Of a stretch of DNA of 21,298 nt, positions 10,118-18,143 are shown one piece after another. The DNA is taken from NCBI GenBank assembly GCA_000969725.1, contig JXSR01S032802.1; one strand, given 5' to 3'. A program made the translations under genes and the position numbers. Within the stretch, counting starts at the first letter, position 1; every line of letters starts with the position of its first letter. The DNA is from Ophiothrix spiculata (taxonomy: Eukaryota > Echinodermata > Ophiuroidea > Amphilepidida > Ophiotrichidae). The notes beneath the pieces are model-generated. The model searched no databases, was not told the origin of the DNA, and worked only from the letters and a program-made list of their open reading frames with translations.

Positions 10118-10125
10118 ATCCTCCC
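10118..10125. repeat. left target-site duplication of the hAT-like element
   Basis: ATCCTCCC immediately before the CAG end, matched by ATCCTCTC at 11569-11576 after the other end (7 of 8 positions). Eight bases is the duplication length made by hAT transposases. Joining the two flanks restores an alignment with the uninterrupted R1 copy at 20470-20490. Confidence 0.8.
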
Positions 10126-10193
10126 CAGTAGCGTAACTAGCGCCGGGGAAGGGGGGGGGGGGCAGACTGACCCCCTCGGACAACTAAAATGTG

Positions 10194-10460
10194 AACGGAA
10201 AAGCGAAAAAATGGGGACGAGAAGAAGGGGGGAAAAGAAGGGGAAAGAAAGATAGAGAGAGAAAGGGGAAAGAGAAGGGAAGGAAAAGAGGAAAGGGCGA
10301 GAAGAAAAGGGGAAGGAGGGAGAGAAGAGAAATGGAAGGAGAAGGAGAAGGGGAAAATAGGAAGGGAGAGAAAAAAGGTGAGAGAGAGAGAGAGTGAAGA
10401 AAGAGGGAAAGAAGGGAAAGAAAGAGTAAGAGAAGGAAAAATAAGAGGCAGAAATAGGGG
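10194..10460 (+). repeat. polypurine tract, (GA)/(GGA)-rich low-complexity DNA
   Basis: Almost every base on the plus strand is A or G for about 265 bases, with runs of GAGAGA near 10380 and many GGGAAAG words. Long mirror-like purine tracts of this kind can form triplex (H-DNA) structures. The long overlapping frames here read as Lys/Arg/Glu/Gly repeats on the plus strand and Ser/Phe/Pro/Leu repeats on the minus strand. They come from the base asymmetry and are not genes. Confidence 0.9.
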
Positions 10461-10693
10461 AATCAATCAATCAATCAATCATACAAGTACTTGCATAACA
10501 CATGAAGGAGTCTATTCGTACAGGGGACCCACGACTTTACGTGACTGTCCGACCACGGAGCAAGTAGAGTAAAGTTTTTTGCTCAAGGAAACAAGGAGAC
10601 GAAAACCGCCCGGCCCAGGGCTCGAACCCACAATCCCTGTATTACGTATTACGAGACCCGTGCTCTAGCCGCTCGGCCACGCTACTCTCTAAT
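10461..10693 (-). mobile_element. tRNA-derived SINE with a TGAT-repeat tail
   Basis: Read on the minus strand, it opens with a tRNA-like head. A box A match (TGGCCGAGCGG) starts at 10679, and a box B match (GGTTCGAGCCC, 10618-10628) lies 51 bases downstream, the spacing of an internal RNA polymerase III promoter. The head is followed by a body containing TTGTTTCCTTGAGCAA and ACTTTACTCTACTTGCTCCG. It resembles the conserved central domains of invertebrate tRNA-SINEs (Nin-DC or Deu type; I cannot decide which). The 3' end is a run of TGAT units (10461-10482). Imperfect flanking repeats AGAAATAGG (10450-10458) and AGAAACATAGG (10694-10704) may be the target duplication. A functional tRNA is unlikely because the acceptor stem cannot form. 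Confidence 0.85.
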
Positions 10694-10698
10694 AGAAA

Positions 10699-11342
10699 CA
10701 TAGGTGGCGGAAGCGGGGGGGGGGGGACATTTCCCACCCCCTTAAATTTCACGAGGAGGATTGATCCTCCAAAAACAAAGAAGAAAAAAAGAAAGAAAAG
10801 GAAAACACATTGAAATTGTCCCTTTGTTTTGATAATTTTTATGCATGAAAATCGAAAAAAAAAATGCTACTTTTGCACAAATTTCAAAATATTTTCCCGG
10901 ATGGGTACTCCACTTTGGTCTGAAAAGTGTATACGGCTCGGACAGTAGAACCCTAACCCATATCTATAGGGGTAATTTTTGAAGAAAAGTGCACCCATGT
11001 GTAGGGATTTGGCTCCAAAAATATGCTGATTTTTTAAAAAATTTCTGGGCTCACAATGCCAGCTCAAAAAATGTTCATTTTTTGGACCGTTTTTCTTGAA
11101 AATGTAACCCATGTCTAGGGATTTCAGCAGCACATCCCTGTATACCTTTTGTGAGTAACCCCGATATATTTTAACAATTTGTAGCTGAAATTGGCCGATT
11201 TGACAGATTTTTTTCGCGCGCTACGAGCGCGTTACAAAATATCCAGGAAAATATCATAATTTTTCTCTGACCATTTTTGCTCCAAAAAATTGGGCCGTCC
11301 CCCCCCCCCTAAAATTATATCCTTCCACGTGCACCGCCATGG
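10699..11342. mobile_element. possible further element nested in the hAT-like copy
   Basis: The left boundary CATAGGTGGCGG with a 12-G run, and the reverse complement of the right boundary (CCATGGCGG with an 11-C run at 11299-11309), suggest short inverted ends. Flanking octamers AATAGAAA (10691-10698) and AATGAAAA (11343-11350) agree at 6 of 8 positions. The left boundary overlaps the proposed SINE duplication, so the two readings compete. A perfect palindrome, GGAGGATTGATCCTCC without its central TG, lies at 10755-10770. Confidence 0.35.
10953..11130. repeat. short internal direct repeats (ACCCATGTNTAGGGATTT)
   Basis: The 18-mer ACCCATGTGTAGGGATTT at 10993 recurs with one change at 11107, 114 bases away. 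A weaker form starts at 10956, 37 bases before the first. On the minus strand an 88-codon open frame (10867-11133) spans them, and the repeats show as KSLDMGYIF and KSLHMGALF, 38 residues apart. The 114-base spacing keeps frame. No known protein family is recognised. I favour a non-coding repeat, but a relic of a repetitive protein is possible. Confidence 0.45.
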
Positions 11343-11568
11343 AATGAAAAGCGAAAGAGAAGAGAAATATGGGAGTGACAAAAAACAAGAGAATGTGGAC
11401 AAAGGCAGTGAGAAAATTGTTAAAAGTGTTGCACATTTTCATTATTATCATTAAAAGACCTAAAGATAATGTAATGAAAAATCAAATACAAAAAAGGGAC
11501 GACACCGATGTTTTAGGGACGATACCAACGTTTGCCCCCTCTGACTGACAATGCTGGCTACGCGCCTG

Positions 11569-11576
11569 ATCCTCTC
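11569..11576. repeat. right target-site duplication of the hAT-like element
   Basis: ATCCTCTC, matching ATCCTCCC at 10118-10125 except for one base. It is followed immediately by the continuation of R1 copy b. Confidence 0.8.
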
Positions 11577-11996
11577 CTATCCAACGATACCAAGATCATT
11601 AAAATCAGTCAAGGCGTTACGTAATTATGACGTCATAAAGTACTTTCGGTTTGGAAAATCAGGCAAAATTGCATTATGGCAAAATGGTAAACAAAATAAA
11701 ATAACGGATTTTCGTCCAGTTTTTGCTAATTAAGAAGGAAATGATGATTCTAACATGTCTTGTATGTTTGAGTCTTATAGCGTGCATACATTTTTCAACC
11801 CCTCCCAACCCAACTACACCGCAACTTTGACGGCCTAACCTAACCGCACCTGACATGGTATCCCCATAGTGTTTTCATTAAAATGACCGCAAAGAAAAAA
11901 AGATGACTCAAATGCCTGGGGCCAGTTGCTTTTGCGTTTTTTTGAAGCGGGGAAAAAACCTTATTGGGGGTGGTTTTTGTTGCAACCTCTTCGGAG

Positions 11997-12904
11997 AAAA
12001 AGGGTTATATGATACCATTTAAGGTTTTTTAGCCATATTTTTCTTTCTATCCTCATGTAATTTCAAAATACTTATCTTGCTGAATATAAACAAAGACTGC
12101 TGTACTACTGGTCAGACAATCTCCATCTCGCAGCCTCCCGATCATTAAACGTGCGTGTGATTTGACCAGGTGGCAGAAGAAAACTAAGATGTTTTAATAA
12201 TTTATATGTACACTTGATATTGCATACACTTTGAAGATAACAACAATGCATATAGTAGAATACAATAAACTTAAAAACGTAATTACAAAACAAAAGTGAC
12301 AAGAAAATGTGAATAGTTTTTTGCAGAGGAAAGCAAATGATAAATGTAGTTAAAAGATATTCAACTACTTATTTCCCTCCATTGACTTACGAATATGTAA
12401 GTTGGCATGAATGTGATAGATTTCATGGTTTATTATTGTATATTTTTATTTTCTGATTAATTGATAAATTATCTAATATCCAAATACTTTTATTTGATAC
12501 TGACCTTGACATTCTTGTCATATATTGGACACTTTGTATTAGTAAAGTAGGTATTCGTATAAAATATCCAAATTTATATTGGGTTCTAACAGCAGTGCGG
12601 ATTCAACCTTTTGGTTCCATCACTGGCCTAATCTTGCATTGCAAGGCGCTATTGCATGAAGGTCTAATTTAGAACCCTAACATTTGATAAAACGCAAATA
12701 AAGGAGGCCATTTTTATCTTAGTGCAGTTTTTTATAGTTCCGTAATTCATATTTTGACGGATTTTCTTTTTATTATGCACACACTAAAATGCACTGTGAA
12801 GAACAAATGATGCTATTTTTTATCTTGGACTAATCATGATGAACCTCTAGTGATAATTGTGCATGTATGCTTGAAGAAGATTTGAAAGATGAATGACAAA
12901 TACC
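11997..12904. other. gene-free stretch
   Basis: Nothing coding. A weak inverted pair, GGGTTCTAA (12580-12588) and TTAGAACCC (12668-12676), encloses a segment with a CTTGCATTGCAAG palindrome (12633-12645). This could be a very small foldback element, but the arms are too short to be sure. Otherwise plain AT-rich DNA. Confidence 0.4.
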
Positions 12905-13175
12905 TTGTGACAGCTACCAGCAATTATAGTCCTTGGGTCAAATACGTATAATGACAAGTCACTACGCTAGAAAGAAGTCATCATTGGAAGTGGTAAACGA
13001 AAGCAACCTGCTTTAAATCAGCAATGTTTCCATGAGATGAAAATGTTTTGTACTATATATTAACCGTGCCTCTTAACCGGATATTAAGGTTAAAGTTGAT
13101 GAAGACATTTTATGACAGCACTTTACTTTGGTCATGCATATTATGTTGTTGGTTTGAAATCTAATATTACGTAAT
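12905..13175. repeat. diverged duplicated segment B, copy 2
   Basis: Counterpart of 2830-3072, with CCTTGTGACAG at its start and TTAACCGGATATTAAGG, GTTGATGAAGACATTTTATGACAGCA and GGTTTGAAATCTAATATT near its end. The next landmark is a MITE at 13224, whereas copy 1 is followed by R1. The duplication therefore predates at least one of the two insertions. Confidence 0.6.
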
Positions 13176-13223
13176 TTCAACGACATTTAACTTTGAGAAG
13201 GGTTAAAAGCATGGTTTGAAATA

Positions 13224-13663
13224 GTGACCAATCATATCGAAAGGTACCTTAAGGGTCCCAAAATGAAACTTGATTTTTTTAGTCTCATCTGAAAGAATAT
13301 ATGTTAAGCTTTAAAATGACACCTTGCTTTTAGTTATTGGATGTTCGATTACAAAGTTACATCCACATTGGTAAAAGGCATCAAGCTTATTCAGAATACT
13401 ATAGTTCTGAGAAAATCAAGTTTAAAATGTCTATACTGGTAAAACTTGAATGGAGAAAGGATTTGTATCTTGTTTTTTATCAAATTCATCTTGTGTTTTG
13501 GATGCTGGAGCCTGATTAATATAGAGTACACTTCAAAGGTAACGTTTCTGATGAAATTAGAAATTCGACCTTGGATGTGATTTTTGACTATGCTTAGCTT
13601 CAATGGCCCTATCTCGTAATTTACTATGCCGGTATTAAGGTACCTTTCGATATGATGGGTCAC
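13224..13663. mobile_element. 440-bp MITE with 29-bp terminal inverted repeats
   Basis: The ends at 13224-13252 and 13635-13663 are inverted copies differing at one base. They share the core ATCATATCGAAAGGTACCTTAA. Pairing may extend 3 to 4 bases outward (AATNGTGACC), leaving flanks GTTTGA and GTCTGA that could be a decayed 6-bp target duplication, but this is weak. The interior is AT-rich and lacks a transposase. Overlapping open frames on both strands (13337-13519 plus; 13391-13735 minus, 114 codons) match no family I recognise; the minus frame starts outside the element. Superfamily undetermined. Confidence 0.85.
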
Positions 13664-14224
13664 AATTGTCTGAATTTGAAAGTCTACATTATATCCAAAG
13701 CTATCTTTACCTGACTCAATGGAATTTGTCTGCAAAATATTTTATTTGCCTCATTTATTATAAATAGTGGCAATCTGACGCTTAATTACATTAATATAAT
13801 TGCATATCTTGGTAATGGCTTGGTTTGAAGGTTTAATTAAGAATCTCAGTTAATACCAAGATTTATAGCGTATAAAGATTACGAAAGGATGTCAAATATC
13901 CTAAATTTGATTTCTGATAAAATAAAAAATATTGAATCATTGTTTTGGGTCATAAAACGTTATGTGACCAGCATTTCAAATCATGACCAGCGAAAGTGCG
14001 ATGGGGGAGTCGCATCCCCCGAATTTGATAACACTTAATACAAAAGTTCAGCACAAATATTGAAAGTTCATAAAACAATTTTCAAACCCGAATTTATTAA
14101 AACAATAACCTCCCTGAAGTTAATAATTAAGAAAAAATCTACATAAAATGTTTACAAAACTACTAAAAACAACAACAACCAAAAAAACTACGGCTACGGG
14201 CTGTGTATATTGTACTGAAAGCCT
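13664..14224. other. gene-free stretch with a GC hairpin
   Basis: A 6-bp GGGGGA/TCCCCC hairpin with loop GTCGCA (14003-14020) stands out from AT-rich surroundings and resembles the G/C-run ends of R1-type elements. No partner end was identified. There is an ACAACAACAACC tract at 14169-14180. No coding potential seen. Confidence 0.4.
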
Positions 14225-14455
14225 TTTACATACGTTTCATGAATTGAAACATCGGTATGGACATAGGAAGATATATTCACTTTAAAACTAGACAATGACG
14301 TCATCCCAATACCTTCAACTTTCCTGTACGTGTATGGCATCAGGGTATTTTATAGTGGTAAGTGCTATTCTAAGATCTAAGACTCTTCTACTTCTACATA
14401 ACAAAGATTGCGATGAATGTTAAAAGAGTTCAATAGTTTTATTTTTCCATATCTT
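14225..14455. repeat. diverged duplicated segment C, copy 2
   Basis: Counterpart of 7445-7670. The best block is CTTTAAAACTAGACAATGACGTCATCCCAATA, with GGTAAGTGCTATTCTAAGATC and ACATAACAAAGATTGCGATGAATG following at equivalent spacing. Confidence 0.7.
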
Positions 14456-14640
14456 AACTTTAATAGTTTGTAATATTAGAGAAGTCATGTTGATAATAGA
14501 TATAATTTGAAAAGTAGAAAAAAAAACCATTTGAAAACCCTTTAACATATGTTTAAGGATCTATTAGTTTACCTGTCAATATGACTTTAAGTACTTCTAT
14601 GTTAATTTTTATCAGTTGTTGTTGTCTAGTATTGAGCCAT

Positions 14641-14698
14641 TTCAAACTAAACCGGCAACTGACGCGGTTGCCAAAGCAATAGCAACCGGTTGAGTTAC
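14641..14698. repeat. small palindromic repeat, copy 2
   Basis: An inverted relative of 280-362. The segment contains ACCGGCAAC, GCGGTTGCC and TAGCAACCGGTTGAGTT, giving alternative foldbacks between GGTTGC and GCAACC half-sites. It sits in the spacer that separates segments C and D in the right half and is absent from the left spacer, so it is probably an insertion. Confidence 0.5.
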
Positions 14699-15279
14699 GA
14701 AATAAGAACAATATTTGCAGGAATTGTATTGGTTTTTTTTTAATTCTGATTAAACATTACTTGTTTTCACTGTTTTGTGTTACAAAATGTATCTGCACTA
14801 TTTTATGATCCAAAAGAAAACAAAACCAGTGGGTAATGAATAATTCTGTACTATGGGGCTCACGTTGCCGAGTGAGGTGCAGGATTAAATAGATACAATA
14901 CTGCACCTTGATGACGTTGCCACGTATTTTTTTGTGTTTTAAGGTTGGAATGCAAAATCATCCCCTCAAAATAGTGTATTCTTAATTCTGGAAAAATGTA
15001 CAAATATATCCTTACTTGAAGGTATTTGGTTAAACCTATGGATATGTAGGGGCTAAAACAGCTAAATTAGCTAGAAGGACCAAATTTATAATACACTGTA
15101 TAATAAACTTTAGAACGATGGAATTTTTACTTGCCCAATAGGCTAATTTAATAATTAATCTAATCAAAAAAAAGAATACTAAGACAATGCTACCCATGAA
15201 TGCAATTCTGTCCTTTACAATTCTGCCCTACAAACTTAAAACGTACTACATGTATGTGAATTTATAAAGTCTATAGCAG
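14699..15279. other. gene-free stretch containing a hairpin flanked by 8-bp direct repeats
   Basis: At 14875-14908 an 8-bp perfect stem (AGGTGCAG/CTGCACCT) encloses an 18-base loop. Identical octamers ACGTTGCC lie on both sides (14862-14869 and 14914-14921). The remaining sequence is AT-rich and unremarkable. No coding evidence. Confidence 0.45.
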
Positions 15280-15573
15280 TTACTTCCTGTAAACTTGCAA
15301 TTAAACAATTGTCATGTCATAATAATCCCATGGATTGCTGACTTTTTGACGTCAACTTGTCAACGGGTGCAATATCGCTCTGTCTTGTCAAGCCTGGAAC
15401 ATCTCACGTATGGTTCCCGAGGGCACCACTGTTTAAATACGCCGACGGTCTAAGCTTTGCAGAAGTCCGCCCAGCTCATAAACCATCCCAAATGGATCCT
15501 CATGTACAGGACCTTGAAGATTGGGCAAACTAAACATCTCAAGCTCAACCCATCCGAGTGTATAAAGCCTAGA
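15280..15573 (+). pseudogene. non-LTR (LINE) reverse transcriptase relic, CR1/L2-like palm fragment
   Basis: About 95 codons of the palm region of a LINE reverse transcriptase are recognisable across four frame segments. Segment 1 (15280-15414) reads LNNCHV..., then PWIADFLTSTCQRVQY and SVLSSLEHLTYG, the stretch before the conserved GVPQGT box. After a frame change at about 15413, VPEGTT (15413-15430) is the eroded GVPQGT. The residues that normally follow it (GPLLF...IND type) are missing. A third segment (15432-15530) starts FKYADG, where the catalytic YADD has lost its second aspartate, and continues LSFAEVR to QDLEDWAN. A stop and shift lead to segment 4 (15535-15561), HLKLNPSEC. Neither the endonuclease nor the 3' tail is present, so this is an inactive internal fragment. 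The sequence is more GC-rich than its neighbours. Confidence 0.85.
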
Positions 15574-15989
15574 AGAATTAATTATAACTATTTAATAATG
15601 CACTGCTTATTTTTCATACATATTCATATAAAACACTACAACAAACATTATAGGTGTTCCGATTAGTTTCACTTACAATATCAAATTGGAGATATTGATA
15701 ACACATGAAAGCGCATATTTTTCTTATATCTCATAATCCTTGTAAAATGTCACGCCCATATCGTTATTCATTGAAGAGATATGGGCAAAAGGTGCTGAAT
15801 TACTGGAGTATTTTGTTAACAAAAATAAATATCCTTAATGTTTCTATAAGTCACTCTCAGACACATTGTTGCCTGTTGGTTCATGGTATGCAAATGAAAC
15901 GGTACAATTGTTTATGTAGGTGATGACCCTTCATTCAAATTCGACAAAAAAGTGTATTTTAATTGTCCCCAGATCAGAATACATAACAG
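15574..15989. other. gene-free stretch
   Basis: Two short plus frames are present, one of which overlaps the end of the LINE relic, but neither shows family resemblance. The LINE relic stops without a recognisable 3' untranslated tail or microsatellite, so its right boundary was lost by deletion. A small palindromic pair, CCCATATCG and AGATATGGGC, lies near 15746-15786. Confidence 0.4.
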
Positions 15990-16185
15990 AAATATAATGC
16001 TCAGAATAGTGTCATACCAAATAACAATGAAGCATCATATTCGATAGCATAAAAGAACACATATACAATCAATTTATGAACGAGTCCGATGTGTTCAAGT
16101 TCTTTTTTTCAAGTATGAACTGATTGATGAAGTGAAAGGGTTTTTTTACATTTATTTATCGTCAAGTGATGAATGGATATCGTCT
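15990..16185. repeat. diverged duplicated segment D, copy 2
   Basis: Counterpart of 7985-8210, through CATACCAAATAACAATGAAG, CATCATATTCGATAGC, ATAAAAG and AAGTGATGAATGGATATCGT. Followed at about 550 bases by family A copy 2. Confidence 0.5.
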
Positions 16186-16744
16186 TTAGTATTTAAATAT
16201 GAACGGGGAACGTATCGGAAGAATCATGATTGTATTAAGACTGATCCTTGTCGGATTTTTAATAAAGTAATGGTACCAACTAATACCATTGACTGAGGAA
16301 CATTTTGGCGCGGTTGAAAACACTGTACCAACTTAATTTATATAATTTAAAAAATGGAAATTCACTAAATTGTGCATGACACAACCTAAGTTTTTACCAC
16401 TAACAAAGAATTAGTTTCTTTTTGTTGACAATTTTTTAATATATGAATATATATAACCTTTTGATGAAATAACCTTAGGCCTCAATTAGTGCCAAGATGT
16501 TACATCACTTTTGTTTGACGGTGGCCATTCAATGGGTTGTTAATGACCATTTAATCTTAATATAAAGAGGCTACTTTAAAGATATTTTTATTGTATTCGC
16601 AGAGCCAACCCCTTTATGGAATCTCAGATGCAGTATTTGGAATTAAAAGAACTTAAAACTTAACGCTAAAGGAATTATAGACTTAATCAGAAATACAAAA
16701 TATCTTACAATCAAAAACATCGACTTAACATCCTTAGTCAAAAA
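16186..16744. other. AT-rich gene-free stretch
   Basis: No gene, RNA or repeat supported. Weak resemblance to the left part of family A begins toward the end, so the true left limit of copy 2 may be earlier than given. Confidence 0.4.
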
Positions 16745-17050
16745 ACAAATGCAACAATATCACAATATGCATTGAATCCCTTTCCTCATATCCTGAACCT
16801 TATATAACGGCAGTCTGCACCGTGGAACGCCTCTAGATAGTATTAGTTCAATATTTACTTATAGCACATTGCGACCTTTGAGTGTTACCTGAGTAATAGA
16901 AATAATATTCAATTTAATTAAACAGGCGCCTGAAGAGAATGCAAAATCGTTACCTTGCAGATTACATTGCAAAATTACTTATCACCAAGAAGGCGTAAAG
17001 GTGAATATGAGAAAAATGAAGACAAGGACATCATTATCTTCTGTGAGTGT
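16745..17050. repeat. family A, copy 2 (old, partial)
   Basis: It aligns with the right end of copies 1 and 3. Landmarks are CAACAATATCACAATAT (GAACAATATCTCAATAT in copy 1), AGTATTAGTTCA, TGAGTAATAGAAATAAT, TTAAACAGGCGCCTGAAGAGAATGC, CAGATTACATT, GAAGGCGTAA and GAAGACAAGGACAT. It is clearly more diverged than copies 1 and 3 are from each other, and has a 12- to 16-base insertion after GAGAATGC. A plus frame over this copy (16955-17191) is closed by a stop at the equivalent place in copy 1, so I do not treat it as coding. Confidence 0.7.
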
Positions 17051-18143
17051 GGCCTAATCTTTCCTGTACTTGAAAATAAACTCGATGCATTACAGAATCC
17101 CTTCATTTGTATTGAACATGATTTGTGGAAAGATGTGAATACCACCGAGTCTGCTTTTGGTGTTTATGGTAAAGAAATGATTAAATGTTAGAGTTACTAG
17201 TTTATCTCTAATGAACCTTAATACTACATGTAGATTGATTGACATTTGAGACAACACAGTTTTGAATCCATTTTTGAGTCAGATTCACTTTTTAAATACA
17301 AATTTAGTATTTTCCAAACAACAACTATTTATAGTATAACAAAAACAAAACAGGAAACGAGCGACAAACATTTGAAGGTTTTTCTCACCAAGCATAGTTA
17401 TTGATTCAAAAATGCATTGGAATTAATGTAATAACAAAGACTTGTTTTTGAAAAATCCTTATATTGATATCAACATCCCCTTTTTCTATTTGCACATCCT
17501 TGAAACTTTAGGGTTCAAAGTCATCCTTGATCAAAAGGTCACGTTAAAAATATTCACGTCCAATTATTTGCGATACTTAACGAGATCGGGCATTTTTACA
17601 TTTCGCTTAATGAGGTCATTTACTCAGTACCTCACATGCACAACATATTGCAGAAATACTGATAACCATACAAATAGCACACACTAGAGACGAGAAAAGA
17701 TAATAATAAATCAGTTTAAATATTTTTCTGTAGATTACTGATGAAAAATTGTTGGCAATTATGGTTATAAAATCTCGTTAACCCTACTACTGAGTTTGTT
17801 CTGAAATCCAGAACACTAAAGGCACAGTTCTTTAAGTGACACTTAATTGAACAATTTAAATAATTATAAAAAATAAGATAATGATAATAATGATACAATA
17901 CATGTATAAAAAAATAATCAAAAAACACGGATTACGGATAAATTAGACCTTTAATAACAGGACAGAAACAATGTAATAACAAAACAAAAAAAAGCGGATT
18001 CAATATACTTTCAAATCAAGAAAAAATGATCGAAATCGGCTGAAAAATAAGCCAAATATGACCATTTGTGTTATGTACCGTTTTCCTCCATTCCAATGGA
18101 ATTTACACACCTAAACTTGCATTGAAGAGAATGTACAAATGTA
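17051..18143. other. AT-rich gene-free stretch between family A copies 2 and 3
   Basis: No gene recognised. Two frames of 70 to 81 codons (17442-17687 plus, 17716-17928 minus) have the Ile/Tyr/Phe/Asn-rich composition expected from random AT-rich DNA. Poly-A rich around 17860-18050. Confidence 0.45.

Larger units (their letters stand above)
10126..11568. mobile_element. hAT-like non-autonomous DNA transposon (1,443 bp)
   Basis: The left end CAGTAGCGTAACTAGCG and the reverse complement of the right end, CAGGCGCGTAGCCAGCA, match at most positions. Both start with CAG, as hAT ends do. The element is flanked by 8-bp direct repeats and interrupts R1 copy b, so insertion is directly visible by comparison with copy c. 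A 12-G run follows the left end (10151-10162). It contains no transposase. Inside are a purine tract, a minus-strand SINE, and a block with short repeats and further C/G runs. It depends on an enzyme encoded elsewhere, if it was ever mobile by itself. Confidence 0.85.
10030..11996. mobile_element. R1 dispersed repeat, copy b, split by an insertion
   Basis: The left part is 10030-10125 and the right part 11569-11996. The left part has CTCCGAAG, a 12-G run (10037-10048), GGTTGCAACCCCC and then a block like copy c up to GGTAT. Sequence resumes after 11568 with CTATCCAACGATACCAAGATCA, AAGGCGTTACGTAATTATGACGTCATAAAG and AAAATGACCGCAAAG, again as in copy c. The right end, GTTGCAACCTCTTCGGAG (11979-11996), is the inverse of the left end, so this copy shows terminal inverted repeats. 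Removing the insertion and one target duplication leaves about 516 bp. It is non-coding. Confidence 0.75.

Noticed and set aside
10461..10482. CRISPR-like or satellite repeat array
   Set aside because: The AATC/TGAT units are a four-base microsatellite forming the SINE tail. No spaced direct repeats occur anywhere in the window.
10102..10572. Longest open frames in the window, on both strands (up to 122 codons)
   Set aside because: They come from the polypurine tract: Ser/Phe/Pro/Leu repeats on one strand and Lys/Arg/Glu/Gly repeats on the other. They run across the hAT-like end and into the SINE.
10618..10686. Functional tRNA gene on the minus strand
   Set aside because: Boxes A and B are good, but the acceptor and T stems do not pair and the sequence continues into a SINE body with a TGAT tail.
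13391..13735. 114-codon minus-strand open frame
   Set aside because: It lies mostly inside the 440-bp MITE and crosses its boundary, so its start and most of its length have different origins. No domain is recognisable.
16955..17191. 78-codon plus frame that looks somewhat protein-like
   Set aside because: It has no ATG at its first codon (it begins TTG), and the aligned frame in family A copy 1 is closed by a stop after a few codons. The similarity between copies is at DNA level only.
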